64,000 bases of DNA. Origin: Rothia mucilaginosa. GTDB taxonomy: Bacteria; Actinomycetota; Actinomycetes; Actinomycetales; Micrococcaceae. Location: assembly GCF_019334805.1 (NCBI RefSeq), contig NZ_CP079822.1, positions 2,046,001-2,110,000 on the forward strand, written 5' to 3'. Position 1 is the first letter of the stretch. The number at the start of each line of letters is the position of its first letter. The translations under genes were made by a program, and so were the position numbers. Below, one piece after another: positions 9,701 to 16,167 of this stretch. The notes beneath the pieces are model-generated. The model worked only from the letters and a program-made list of their open reading frames with translations, did no database searches and was not told where the DNA came from.

Positions 9701-10417
9701 GCCGCGTTCTTTGGCGCATCCAGCCTCAACGGTGCTGGCGCGGGCAGTACTGCCCAGGGCTATTTCGGTCAGGGCGGTAGCGCCAGCAGCGACGGCAAGG
9801 TTCAGCTGACCTCGGTCGCCTCAATGTACTCCTACCTGAGCGCTGAGGACGCGCTCGTCGGCGTGCGTATCGGCACCCTGCACGGCCGCATGGACCCGGC
9901 GGAGAAGACCGCCGTCATGACCGCTTTCGAGCGCGGAGAAATTGACCTGCTCATCAGCACCACCGTCATTGAGGTGGGCGTGAATGTCCCGAACGCCACG
10001 CTCATGATTATCATGGACGCCGACCGTTTCGGCATCTCGGGCCTGCACCAGCTGCGCGGTCGTGTGGGCCGCGGCGGCTACGCGGGCACCTGTCTGCTGG
10101 TTACACGCCAGGAGGAGGGCGGCGTGTCCCGCGAGCGTCTGGATGCGGTCGCCTCCACCACGGACGGCTTTGAGCTTTCCCGCATCGACCTGGCGCAGCG
10201 CCGTGAGGGTGATATTCTGGGTGCTGCACAATCAGGCTCGAAGAGCACCCTGCGGTTCTTGCGGGCGCTCGCCGATGCCGACATTATTGAGCGTGCCCGC
10301 GAGGATGCCCGCTCGGTGGTGGAGAAGGACCCGACGCTGGCTAAGCATCCGTCTTTGGCGCGTACGATTGACCGTGCCCTGGACGCTGACCGTGAGGCGT
10401 TCCTCGGTAGGGGATAG
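6785..10417 (+). CDS. recG: ATP-dependent DNA helicase RecG with large low-complexity additions
   Basis: Branch-migration helicase that remodels stalled forks and Holliday junctions. From ATG 6785 (GGAGGG upstream, overlapping the previous stop) it is 1210 residues, against ~690-750 in the family. Core motifs are intact: Walker A GDVGSGKT (739-746), DEQHRFGVEQRD (from 866), TATPIPRT, and a helicase C-terminal half with LHGRMDPAEK and QLRGRVGR. Additions: residues 1-310 include a Lys/Ala/Pro-rich, histone-H1-like tract (KKATRKAPAQKKTVQKAP, KKAPAQKAPAKKAATKK); about 130 residues of G/A/N/P/Q-rich sequence interrupt the wedge (OB) domain (nt 7987-8385); and a G/S/A-rich segment sits in helicase domain 2 (nt about 9680-9825). 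Upstream GTG 6764 is a less likely start. Confidence 0.95.
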   Translation: MSPARRSVNPQQEALDLGLPEPAPAKTKPAKAEAAQGEPAESTAVEPTRAQRGKKATLLLSDEQLRTTAELTVRDLAAYARGEVSRAELSERAAQRASAPYRKALKTLKHSLGPAAHTMTDDALYELVDIALAARQATQAEEPARKKATRKAPAQKKTVQKAPAQKELVQNEPSPQESETAARDIPARPQKVTKASEEVEQEPAPKKSAPEAEAEKSATKKSAPKKAVAKKTVPAEKAPASKTSTSRTPASKTATPKTPSKKATPAQKTTPKKAPAQKAPAKKAATKKVAAEKPAAASASAAAEAKSRALARYASEDRIENAPLKKYLPAPSAKAISAHLDLHTVGEMLEYFPRKYLPRGELSSFAELVEGQDVTIIARVVHVSTRTMAARRGKITEVTITDRLADATGQDAPAGFGAAGFGAGGPVSVVPGRANRPGSSAAPAQSWQATGMHNPRINALANTRPNATQNPAAQIPTAPNPTQGRGAQPASYSGYADSYGQDSFGQDSFAQGGLFGVPAPSPSTNPGAGALIGSQMKLSFFNAWTAAREIHEGETMMFSGRVGIYRGEYTLTNPHYALLSKDASGADVTDAATAPVPVYRAPVKLPTDRISGYMAQLLEKVPLKELEDPVPYTIRRARKVPSLEWTYRALHTPDSEDTWRAAQAQMRYREAFVLQSALARLHSVRAAHLTQPRPAVEGGLADRLLQVLPYELTEGQQKVGAEIAADLSSESPMNRLLQGDVGSGKTVVALRAMLQVADAGGQSAMLAPTEVLAEQHLRSVLDILGDMAAPEDFDDSAAGSAEGIPAGSGEEPRRVRVRLLTASMGTRAKRKVLQELADGTAQIVIGTHALLSDEVSFHDLGLVVVDEQHRFGVEQRDSLRGTDGALPHRLVMTATPIPRTVAMTVFGDLDVSVLDTLPAGRQKISTHVVPLAEKPAWASRLWRRAREEIDAGHQVYVVVPKIGEDGDSLEEGAAFFGASSLNGAGAGSTAQGYFGQGGSASSDGKVQLTSVASMYSYLSAEDALVGVRIGTLHGRMDPAEKTAVMTAFERGEIDLLISTTVIEVGVNVPNATLMIIMDADRFGISGLHQLRGRVGRGGYAGTCLLVTRQEEGGVSRERLDAVASTTDGFELSRIDLAQRREGDILGAAQSGSKSTLRFLRALADADIIERAREDARSVVEKDPTLAKHPSLARTIDRALDADREAFLGRG

Positions 10418-10506
10418 GCGCCCGATAGGGGAGAAGACCCGCCCCTTGAACTGCCCGCGCACAAAAACAACTGCAACACACCGCACTAGCTAAGAGGAGA
10501 GACCCT

Positions 10507-11172
10507 ATGAGCCGTATTATTTCCGGTGCCGCCGGAGGCGTTCGCCTTGCCTCGGTTCCGGGGGATAATACTCGCCCCACCACCGACCGGGTGAAGGAAT
10601 CCCTCTTCTCCAAGCTGGAGAGCTACGACATTATTCGCGGCGCCCGCGTGCTGGACGCTTTCGGCGGCTCGGGCGCGCTCGGCTGCGAGGCGCTCTCGCG
10701 CGGTGCAGCCTCCGTGACGCTGCTGGACACGTACCCGAAGGCTGTTGCGGTGATTCGCAAGAACGTTGCCGCGGTGGAGAAGGCGATGGGGCGCACCGGC
10801 TCTGGTTCTTCTGGCGCTACCGGTTCTGCGGCGCGCGTGCAGCAGTCTCAGGCGCTGACCTACGTGAAGTCCGCCTCCGGTCCGTGGGACCTGGTGTTTG
10901 TTGACCCGCCCTACGCCATGCCGAACGAGCAGGTCAGCGAGCTGCTGGAGGCGCTCACCCCCAAGCTCGCCGAGGGCGCCGTGGTCGTGGTGGAGCGTTC
11001 TTCGCGCGACCCCGAGCCGGTGTGGGGCGAGGGCCTGTACTGTTTTTCGACCCGTCAGCACGGCGAGACGGTGCTCTACTACGTGGAGCCTGACGAGGCG
11101 GAGGAGCAGGCGGGCGACGAGTCCGGCGAGAATACTGAGCCCGGCGAGGACGCTGAAGAGCTCGCAGCCTAA
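10507..11172 (+). CDS. rsmD: 16S rRNA (guanine(966)-N(2))-methyltransferase
   Basis: SAM-dependent methylase of G966 in 16S rRNA. 221 residues. SAM site DAFGGSGALGCEALSRGA (near 52-69) and catalytic DPPYAMP (near 133-139) are clear family motifs; N-terminal RIISGAAGGVRLASVPG is also typical. Usual length is ~185; the extra comes from a Gly/Ser/Ala insertion (GRTGSGSSGATGSA, near 97-110) and an acidic C-terminal tail (EEQAGDESGENTEPGEDAEE). ATG 10507 follows AAGAGGAGA. It lies between recG and coaD, as in many actinobacteria. Confidence 0.93.
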   Translation: MSRIISGAAGGVRLASVPGDNTRPTTDRVKESLFSKLESYDIIRGARVLDAFGGSGALGCEALSRGAASVTLLDTYPKAVAVIRKNVAAVEKAMGRTGSGSSGATGSAARVQQSQALTYVKSASGPWDLVFVDPPYAMPNEQVSELLEALTPKLAEGAVVVVERSSRDPEPVWGEGLYCFSTRQHGETVLYYVEPDEAEEQAGDESGENTEPGEDAEELAA

Positions 11173-11282
11173 GCCCGCGCTCGCGCAACCCTGCGCTCGC
11201 GCATCCCCCGCGAGCTCGACCCCTCTAACCCGCCTGCCTCTAGCCATTCCAACCTCTGATATTTATTCGTGAAGGGACCGCC

Positions 11283-11759
11283 ATGATTGCCCTCTGCCCC
11301 GGCTCTTTTGACCCCGTGCACCACGGCCACCTGGAAATCATTGCCCGCGCCGCTCAGCTCTTTGATGAGGTGATCGTGGGCGTGGCGCACAATAGCTCCA
11401 AGAAGTACCGTTTCTCCCTGGAGGAGCGCGTGCAGCTGGTGCGTGAGTCCCTGCAGGAGCTCGGCATTGAGGGCGTGAGCGTGGAGCCGATTCCGCCAGG
11501 CGTGCTGCTTGCCGAGTACGCGGCGGAGCGCGGCGCGAAGGTGCTGGTGAAGGGTCTGCGTTCTGCGACGGACTACAGCTATGAGGCTCCGATGGCGAGC
11601 ATGAACCGTCACCTGGCGCAGGTTGAGACGGTGTTCTTGGCGGGTGAGGACCGCTACGGTGCGGTGTCGTCCACGATTATTCGTGAGGTGGCGTCGCTGG
11701 GTGGTGACGTGACTCCCTTCGTGCCGGAGGCGGTCGCCCGCGCCCTGAAGAGCGCCTAG
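11283..11759 (+). CDS. coaD: Pantetheine-phosphate adenylyltransferase
   Basis: Transfers AMP from ATP to 4'-phosphopantetheine in coenzyme A synthesis. 158 residues, the usual size. Nucleotidyltransferase motif PGSFDPVHHGH (residues 6-16) with HxGH and C-terminal SSTIIREVASLGGDV (near 123-137) are diagnostic. Gap of 110 bases from rsmD; start ATG with GGGACC just ahead, a modest ribosome site. Confidence 0.96.
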   Translation: MIALCPGSFDPVHHGHLEIIARAAQLFDEVIVGVAHNSSKKYRFSLEERVQLVRESLQELGIEGVSVEPIPPGVLLAEYAAERGAKVLVKGLRSATDYSYEAPMASMNRHLAQVETVFLAGEDRYGAVSSTIIREVASLGGDVTPFVPEAVARALKSA

Positions 11760-11868
11760 GAAAACGCCTCATCAACCCGGGCGCACGCCACCGGGCGCGC
11801 ACCCATCCGACACGCCCGACATGACCACCGGCAGGGCTCCGGCAGAATAACTCGCACCGCCGACCGGG

Positions 11869-11990
11869 CGCTTAATTACCTATGGAACGCCCCGACCGGC
11901 CGATTAAGTGCCGCGCGGTGTCTCCTTAAGGGGATATTTAAGAGGTGAGCGCCACTTAAAGAGATTTAAAAGGCGCTTAATCTTGATTAA
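11869..11990 (+). promoter_or_regulatory. TTAA-rich inverted-repeat region ahead of yceD
   Basis: Between coaD and yceD there are eight TTAA-centred words in about 120 bases. Several pair as dyads: GCGCTTAAT with ATTAAGTGC, CTTAA with TTAAG around GGGGATAT, and GCGCC-TTAAA-gaga-TTTAA-GGCGC (11949-11976). The last dyad ends just before the predicted promoter. This looks like a protein-binding region or leader structure; no regulator is identified. The earlier part (11760-11860) holds nothing recognisable. Confidence 0.3.
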
Positions 11991-12042
11991 CGGTGCGAAT
12001 GACCCCTAAAATGGGACTTTGGTTTATACATTTCGTAAGGAG
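11983..12042 (+). promoter_or_regulatory. yceD-rpmF promoter and ribosome binding site
   Basis: TTGATT (11983-11988), 18-base spacer, TAAAAT (12007-12012): a near-consensus housekeeping promoter with predicted start near 12019. A strong AAGGAG lies at 12037-12042. Seven bases later, in the yceD frame, is ATT at 12050. There is no ATG/GTG/TTG in that frame at suitable spacing. Confidence 0.6.
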
Positions 12043-12049
12043 AAACGCC

Positions 12050-12601
12050 ATTTCACGTGCAGACGCATCGCCGCTGGTTGTATCAGTCACTAACCTGATT
12101 CACCGCCCCGGCACCATGGAAACTCTCACTGAGGTTCTGCCCGCACCGGCAGACCTGGGTAACACGCTCATCGGCGTGGAAGAGGGTTCGGATATTGACC
12201 TCGATATTCGTATGGAGTCTGTTGTTGATGGTATCCTAGTAACCGGCTCCGTCGTTGTGGATGTACACGGCGAGTGTAGCCTCTGCTTGGATCCGATTGA
12301 TTACGAGATGTCGGCCAATATTCAAGAGCTTTTCGTCTTTGAGAAGGCCCCGGCTGGCGGCCCCGAAGACGAAGTAGATGAGCAGTACGCCGTTGAGGAT
12401 GATTCCATCGACCTTGAACCGGCTCTGCGGGACGCAGTAATCCTTCAACTGCCGTTCCAGCCTGTTTGTAGGGACACCTGCCAGGGTCTGTGCGCCGATT
12501 GCGGTGCGCGCCTGGAGGATGACCCCGGGCATCATCACGAGGTGTTGGATCCGCGCTGGTCGGCCCTGCAGGGCCTGCTCGGTGCAGATACCGAAAACTA
12601 A
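12050..12601 (+). CDS. yceD: YceD/DUF177 family protein (23S rRNA/L32 accessory), probable AUU start
   Basis: DUF177 protein, about 183 residues, always found next to rpmF (L32) and linked in other bacteria to 23S rRNA or ribosome assembly. Visible features: N-terminal LVVSVTNLIHRPG, PAPADLG, a CSLCL pair (near 79-83) and a C-terminal CRDTCQGLCADCG cluster likely to bind zinc. The reading frame is open upstream to GTG 11993, but that lies inside the promoter. The AAGGAG at 12037-12042 is ideally spaced for ATT at 12050, giving the N-terminus (I/M)SRADASPLVV that matches family starts. Next in-frame ATG (12116) would delete the conserved beginning. Start choice is therefore inference. Confidence 0.85.
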   Translation: MSRADASPLVVSVTNLIHRPGTMETLTEVLPAPADLGNTLIGVEEGSDIDLDIRMESVVDGILVTGSVVVDVHGECSLCLDPIDYEMSANIQELFVFEKAPAGGPEDEVDEQYAVEDDSIDLEPALRDAVILQLPFQPVCRDTCQGLCADCGARLEDDPGHHHEVLDPRWSALQGLLGADTEN

Positions 12602-12631
12602 ATTGTTGTTACTAGAGATTGTGAGATAGCT

Positions 12632-12835
12632 GTGGCTGTTCCCAAGCGCAAGATGTCCCGCGCTAACACCCGCGCACGCCGTTCCCAGTGGAAGGCATCC
12701 GTGCCCCAGCTGGTTAAGACCGTTGAAAACGGTCGCGTGACCTACAGCCTGCCCCACCAGGCAAAGGTTGTAACCGACGCTGCAGGCAACGCCCTGTTCC
12801 TGGAGTACAAGGGCCGTAAGGTTGCAGACGCCTAA
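12632..12835 (+). CDS. rpmF: 50S ribosomal protein L32
   Basis: 67-residue bL32. Begins with GTG ([20 protein letters not shown]), the highly conserved N-terminus of L32. Structural protein of the large subunit near the peptidyl-transferase region. The zinc-binding cysteines found in some L32 forms are absent, so this is the zinc-independent type. It sits 30 bases after yceD and 16 before rnc, in one operon; the ribosome site is weak. Confidence 0.96.
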   Translation: MAVPKRKMSRANTRARRSQWKASVPQLVKTVENGRVTYSLPHQAKVVTDAAGNALFLEYKGRKVADA

Positions 12836-12851
12836 GAAGCGGTGAATCCTT

Positions 12852-13541
12852 ATGTTTGAATTTCCTAGTGTTGATACTAGGGAGTTGCGTAAACGTCTCG
12901 GGGTCGATATCGACGCCGAGACGTTTTTGCTATCCCTAACCCACCGCTCCTACGCCTTCGAGAACCCCGGGGTGGAGCATAACGAGCGCCTGGAGTTCCT
13001 GGGCGATTCGGTGCTTTCCCTGGCGATCGCTGAAGAAGTGTACCGACGCTACCCCGACCTGCCCGAGGGCGAGCTCGTGAAGCTGCACCACGTGGTGGTG
13101 TCTACGGTGGCGTTGGCGAAGGTGGCACGCGACCTGGATCTGGGCCGGTACATCCTGCTCGGTAAGGGCGAGATTCACACCGGCGGTGCCGATAAGGACT
13201 CGATCCTTGCCGACACCATGGAAGCGATTTTCGGCCTGACCTACCTGGAGTGCGGTCGCGAGGCGGCTCGTGACCTGGTGCTGCGCCTGATTGCGCCGCT
13301 GCTCGATGATGAGAAGGTCCTGAACTCTGGACGCGACTGGAAGACCGAGCTGCTGAACCTCGCCACCGCCCGCGGTTGGGGAGACGTGCGCTATGAGGTC
13401 ACCGGCGAGGGCCCCGACCACGCGCGCGTGTACACTGCGGTCGCTATTGTGGCGAACCAGCAGGCCGGTACCGGTGTGGGTCCGAGCAAGAAGGAAGCGG
13501 AGCGCCTTGCCGCTGAGCAGGCGTACCGCGTTCTGGTTTAG
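12852..13541 (+). CDS. rnc: Ribonuclease III
   Basis: Double-strand-specific endoribonuclease for rRNA processing and mRNA decay. 229 residues. Catalytic signature NERLEFLGDSVLSL (44-57) and DTMEAIFG (near 118-125) provide the metal-binding Glu/Asp residues; residues about 155-229 form a dsRNA-binding domain ending in GPSKKEAERLAAEQAY. The ATG lies 16 bases past rpmF. Order yceD-rpmF-rnc-mutM is standard for actinobacteria. Confidence 0.97.
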   Translation: MFEFPSVDTRELRKRLGVDIDAETFLLSLTHRSYAFENPGVEHNERLEFLGDSVLSLAIAEEVYRRYPDLPEGELVKLHHVVVSTVALAKVARDLDLGRYILLGKGEIHTGGADKDSILADTMEAIFGLTYLECGREAARDLVLRLIAPLLDDEKVLNSGRDWKTELLNLATARGWGDVRYEVTGEGPDHARVYTAVAIVANQQAGTGVGPSKKEAERLAAEQAYRVLV

Positions 13542-13617
13542 GCTCATTCAATCATCCTGCAGGTCTGCTAACTCTGCGGGGCTCTTGAACCTGCAATCCC
13601 GTTGAGGGGAGTAATTC

Positions 13618-14700
13618 ATGCCCGAACTACCCGAGGTGGAAACCGTTCGCGCAGGTCTAGTCGACCATTCGTTGGGTCGCCCCGTGCGGGCGGTGCGCGT
13701 GGTCGATGCCCGTTCGCTGCGCAGGTACCTGCCCGGTCCCGCCCACTTTGAGGCGGCACTCACCGGCAGGGCGCTGCGCGGCGCCTACCGCCGCGGCAAG
13801 TACCTATGGCTGACCCTGAGCGAGGCGGACGGCACGCTTGCCGACGAGGCGCTCGTGGTGCATCTGGGCATGAGTGGTCAGCTGCTCGTGCGCGATGAGC
13901 CGGGCGGCGATTCCGGCAGTGACTCGGGCGGCGACTCGGGTAATGATTTGCAGGCGCGTGCGGCCTTTGATGAGCAGCCGCGGCACCTGCGCGTGGCGCT
14001 CGAGCTAGGACCGGTGGGAGCTACCAGCGTTGCGGGAGCCACCGGTGGCGCGGCGAGCGCCAACCGGGCAAACACCGGGCAGCGCTTGCTCTTCGTGGAC
14101 CAGCGCATCTTCGGCGGCATGTTCCTCAGCCCGCTGGTACCGGACGTACCCGCGGCAGTTGCAACGAATAAAGTAGCGCCGGGTGAGGTAGCGCCGGGTG
14201 AAGTACCGGAGCGTTTTCTAGTACCGGAAGCGGTCATGCACATTGCCCGCGACCCGCTGGACGAATTCTTCGACCCCGCGGCGGTGCGCCGCAAGTTCCT
14301 GCGCACCTCCAGCGGCATTAAGAAGGTGCTGCTAGACCAGTCGGTGATTTCCGGCGTGGGTAATATCTACGCCGACGAGGCGCTGTGGCGTGCGCGGTTG
14401 CACTACGCGAAGCCCGCACGCACCCTCAGCGCCGCCCAAACCCGCGAACTGCTGGAGGCGGTCACCCAGGTGCTGCGCGAGTCCCTGGCGGCGGGCGGCA
14501 CAAGCTTCGATGCCCTGTACGTGAACGTGCTGGGGGAGTCTGGCTATTTTGAGCGCTCGCTGAACGCCTACGGCCGTGCCGGGGAGCCCTGCCACCGTTG
14601 CGCGGAGGCGGGCCGCACAACCCTGATGGTGCGCGAGCCGTTCCAGAACCGCTCATCCTACCGTTGCCCGCACTGCCAGCGGGCGCCGCGTTCTCGCTAG
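13618..14700 (+). CDS. mutM: Formamidopyrimidine-DNA glycosylase
   Basis: Removes 8-oxoguanine and other oxidised purines and cleaves the abasic site. Starts MPELPEVETV; after Met removal Pro2 is the catalytic amine and Glu3 its partner. The H2TH segment (SGVGNIYADEALW) and C-terminal zinc finger (CHRC...CPHC) are intact. Length 360 exceeds the usual 270-300: insertions include GGDSGSDSGGDSGND (near 97-111), an AT/GA-rich patch (near 133-148) and a duplicated VAPGEVAPGEV (near 183-193). ATG 13618 follows TTGAGGGGAG. It ends the operon at a strong hairpin shared with the convergent ole cluster. Confidence 0.96.
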   Translation: MPELPEVETVRAGLVDHSLGRPVRAVRVVDARSLRRYLPGPAHFEAALTGRALRGAYRRGKYLWLTLSEADGTLADEALVVHLGMSGQLLVRDEPGGDSGSDSGGDSGNDLQARAAFDEQPRHLRVALELGPVGATSVAGATGGAASANRANTGQRLLFVDQRIFGGMFLSPLVPDVPAAVATNKVAPGEVAPGEVPERFLVPEAVMHIARDPLDEFFDPAAVRRKFLRTSSGIKKVLLDQSVISGVGNIYADEALWRARLHYAKPARTLSAAQTRELLEAVTQVLRESLAAGGTSFDALYVNVLGESGYFERSLNAYGRAGEPCHRCAEAGRTTLMVREPFQNRSSYRCPHCQRAPRSR

Positions 14701-14739
14701 ATAAAGGCTTACGATAGGCACAAGCTCACGCTAGATATG

Positions 14740-14796
14740 CGAATGACGGCGTAGCTACGTTCCTCCCATAGGGGGATGTAGCTACGCCGTCATTCG
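14740..14796. terminator. Bidirectional terminator between mutM and oleD
   Basis: A perfect 19-bp inverted repeat, 14740-14758 with 14778-14796 (core GACGGCGTAGCTAC), loop of 19 bases. It sits between convergent genes and has a short T stretch after it on the plus strand. Confidence 0.8.
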
Positions 14797-14877
14797 TTTG
14801 AACCTCAGCTGTATAAACCGGGGGGCGAGGGAGTCAACCCGAAAGCCACCCCGACAAGAAGCAACTGGCGGCTGTAC

Positions 14878-16137
14878 CTATCGCTTGTACCTGTCCCCGT
14901 AGAACAGGCCCAGACGCTCGTAGCCTTCCTCAATCGACACGGCGGGCTCCCACTGCAGAAGCTCACGGGTGCGGCGCTGATCAAACCAGTGTGCGGTCGA
15001 CAGCTGCTCGGCGAGGAACTCCGTCATCGGCGGCTCATCACCGGCGGTCACGTTCTTCGGCAGACGCTCCCAGACGCGCTCAATGACCTTACCCGCCAGA
15101 GCCGCAACCTTCGCCGGAACCGAGAAACGCGGGGCAGGAACGCCCACCGCCTCACAGAAACCACCCAGTAGCTCAGCGATAGTGCGCGGCTGACCGTTCG
15201 TCACCACCAGCGCCCGGCCCGCAAAAGCGTCGAGGCGCTGATAGCCGCGCACCAGCGCATCCGCGGCGTTATCAATGTAGAGCGTATCAATCAGACCCGT
15301 ACCGCCGGATAGTAGCGGCAGGCGGCCCGCGGCGGAACGCTCCAGAATACGCTCGACCAGCTGGGTATCGCCCGGCCCCCACATCAGGTGCGGACGCAAC
15401 GCACCCACACGCAAAACCCCACCGCCGGGCAGGGGAGTGCCGTTCGCCTCCAACGCGAGCAGCTCAGCGGCAGCCTTCGAACGCGCATAGTTACCGCGCG
15501 CATGCTCCGGGGACGCCACGCCGGCACCGTCACCCACAATCGCCGCACCGGCATGAGCCACCGACGGTGACGAAATGTACAGGAACGAACCCACCGAGTG
15601 GTTCAGCGCCGCATGCAACAGGGTGCGGGTGCCCTCAATGTTGATGCGCTCATAGTCAGTCCACTCGCCGCTGACCGAAACCTTTGCCGCGGCATGCACC
15701 ACGCCGTTCACGCCGGTCATCGCCAGATCCACAGCCTGCGCGTTCGTAATATCGCCGCGCACCTGCTCAAAACGCGGGCGAATCGAATCGGGCAGAAGCG
15801 CCGCAATACCCGAATCGCCACGCTGAAAAACGCGCACATCATAGCCTGCACGCAGCAACGCCAGAACGCTCTCACGACCCAGCAGGCCGCTCGCACCGGT
15901 AAAGAGGATGCGCTCGCCAATACGCGGCGCGAAATCGGGCTCCTCAACCGGGCGCAGCGAACGCGGGGCAGGGTCGGTGTAGCGTGCCGCCAGCGGTTGC
16001 GCCGGCTTACGGAACCGAGCCGTCGGGGAAATCACCGCATGCGCAGTCGACAGGCGGTGTCCAGACAAGCGGGACGCAGACAGGCGGGGTGCGGGCTCGT
16101 GGGAAGAGGACTCACGCGAAGAATGAGGGGACATCAT
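14878..16137 (-). CDS. oleD: NAD(P)-dependent 2-alkyl-3-oxoalkanoate reductase OleD
   Basis: Short-chain/epimerase-type reductase; OleD reduces the beta-keto acid made by OleA to a beta-hydroxy acid in long-chain olefin synthesis. 419 residues. Rossmann motif FTGASGLLG (79-87), an extended-SDR catalytic pattern NYARSK (near 217), and the region HLMWGPGD typical of 3-beta-HSD-like enzymes. Residues 1-72 are a Ser/Ala/Arg-rich extension without recognisable fold; ATG 16137 is supported by TAAGGAGT just upstream on the minus strand. It follows oleBC by 30 bases, so co-transcription is expected. Assignment rests on the family plus the oleA-oleBC-oleD order. Confidence 0.87.
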   Translation of the reverse strand: MMSPHSSRESSSHEPAPRLSASRLSGHRLSTAHAVISPTARFRKPAQPLAARYTDPAPRSLRPVEEPDFAPRIGERILFTGASGLLGRESVLALLRAGYDVRVFQRGDSGIAALLPDSIRPRFEQVRGDITNAQAVDLAMTGVNGVVHAAAKVSVSGEWTDYERINIEGTRTLLHAALNHSVGSFLYISSPSVAHAGAAIVGDGAGVASPEHARGNYARSKAAAELLALEANGTPLPGGGVLRVGALRPHLMWGPGDTQLVERILERSAAGRLPLLSGGTGLIDTLYIDNAADALVRGYQRLDAFAGRALVVTNGQPRTIAELLGGFCEAVGVPAPRFSVPAKVAALAGKVIERVWERLPKNVTAGDEPPMTEFLAEQLSTAHWFDQRRTRELLQWEPAVSIEEGYERLGLFYGDRYKR

Positions 16138-16167
16138 ACTCCTTAGACTTAGGGATCCGGCAGGCGC

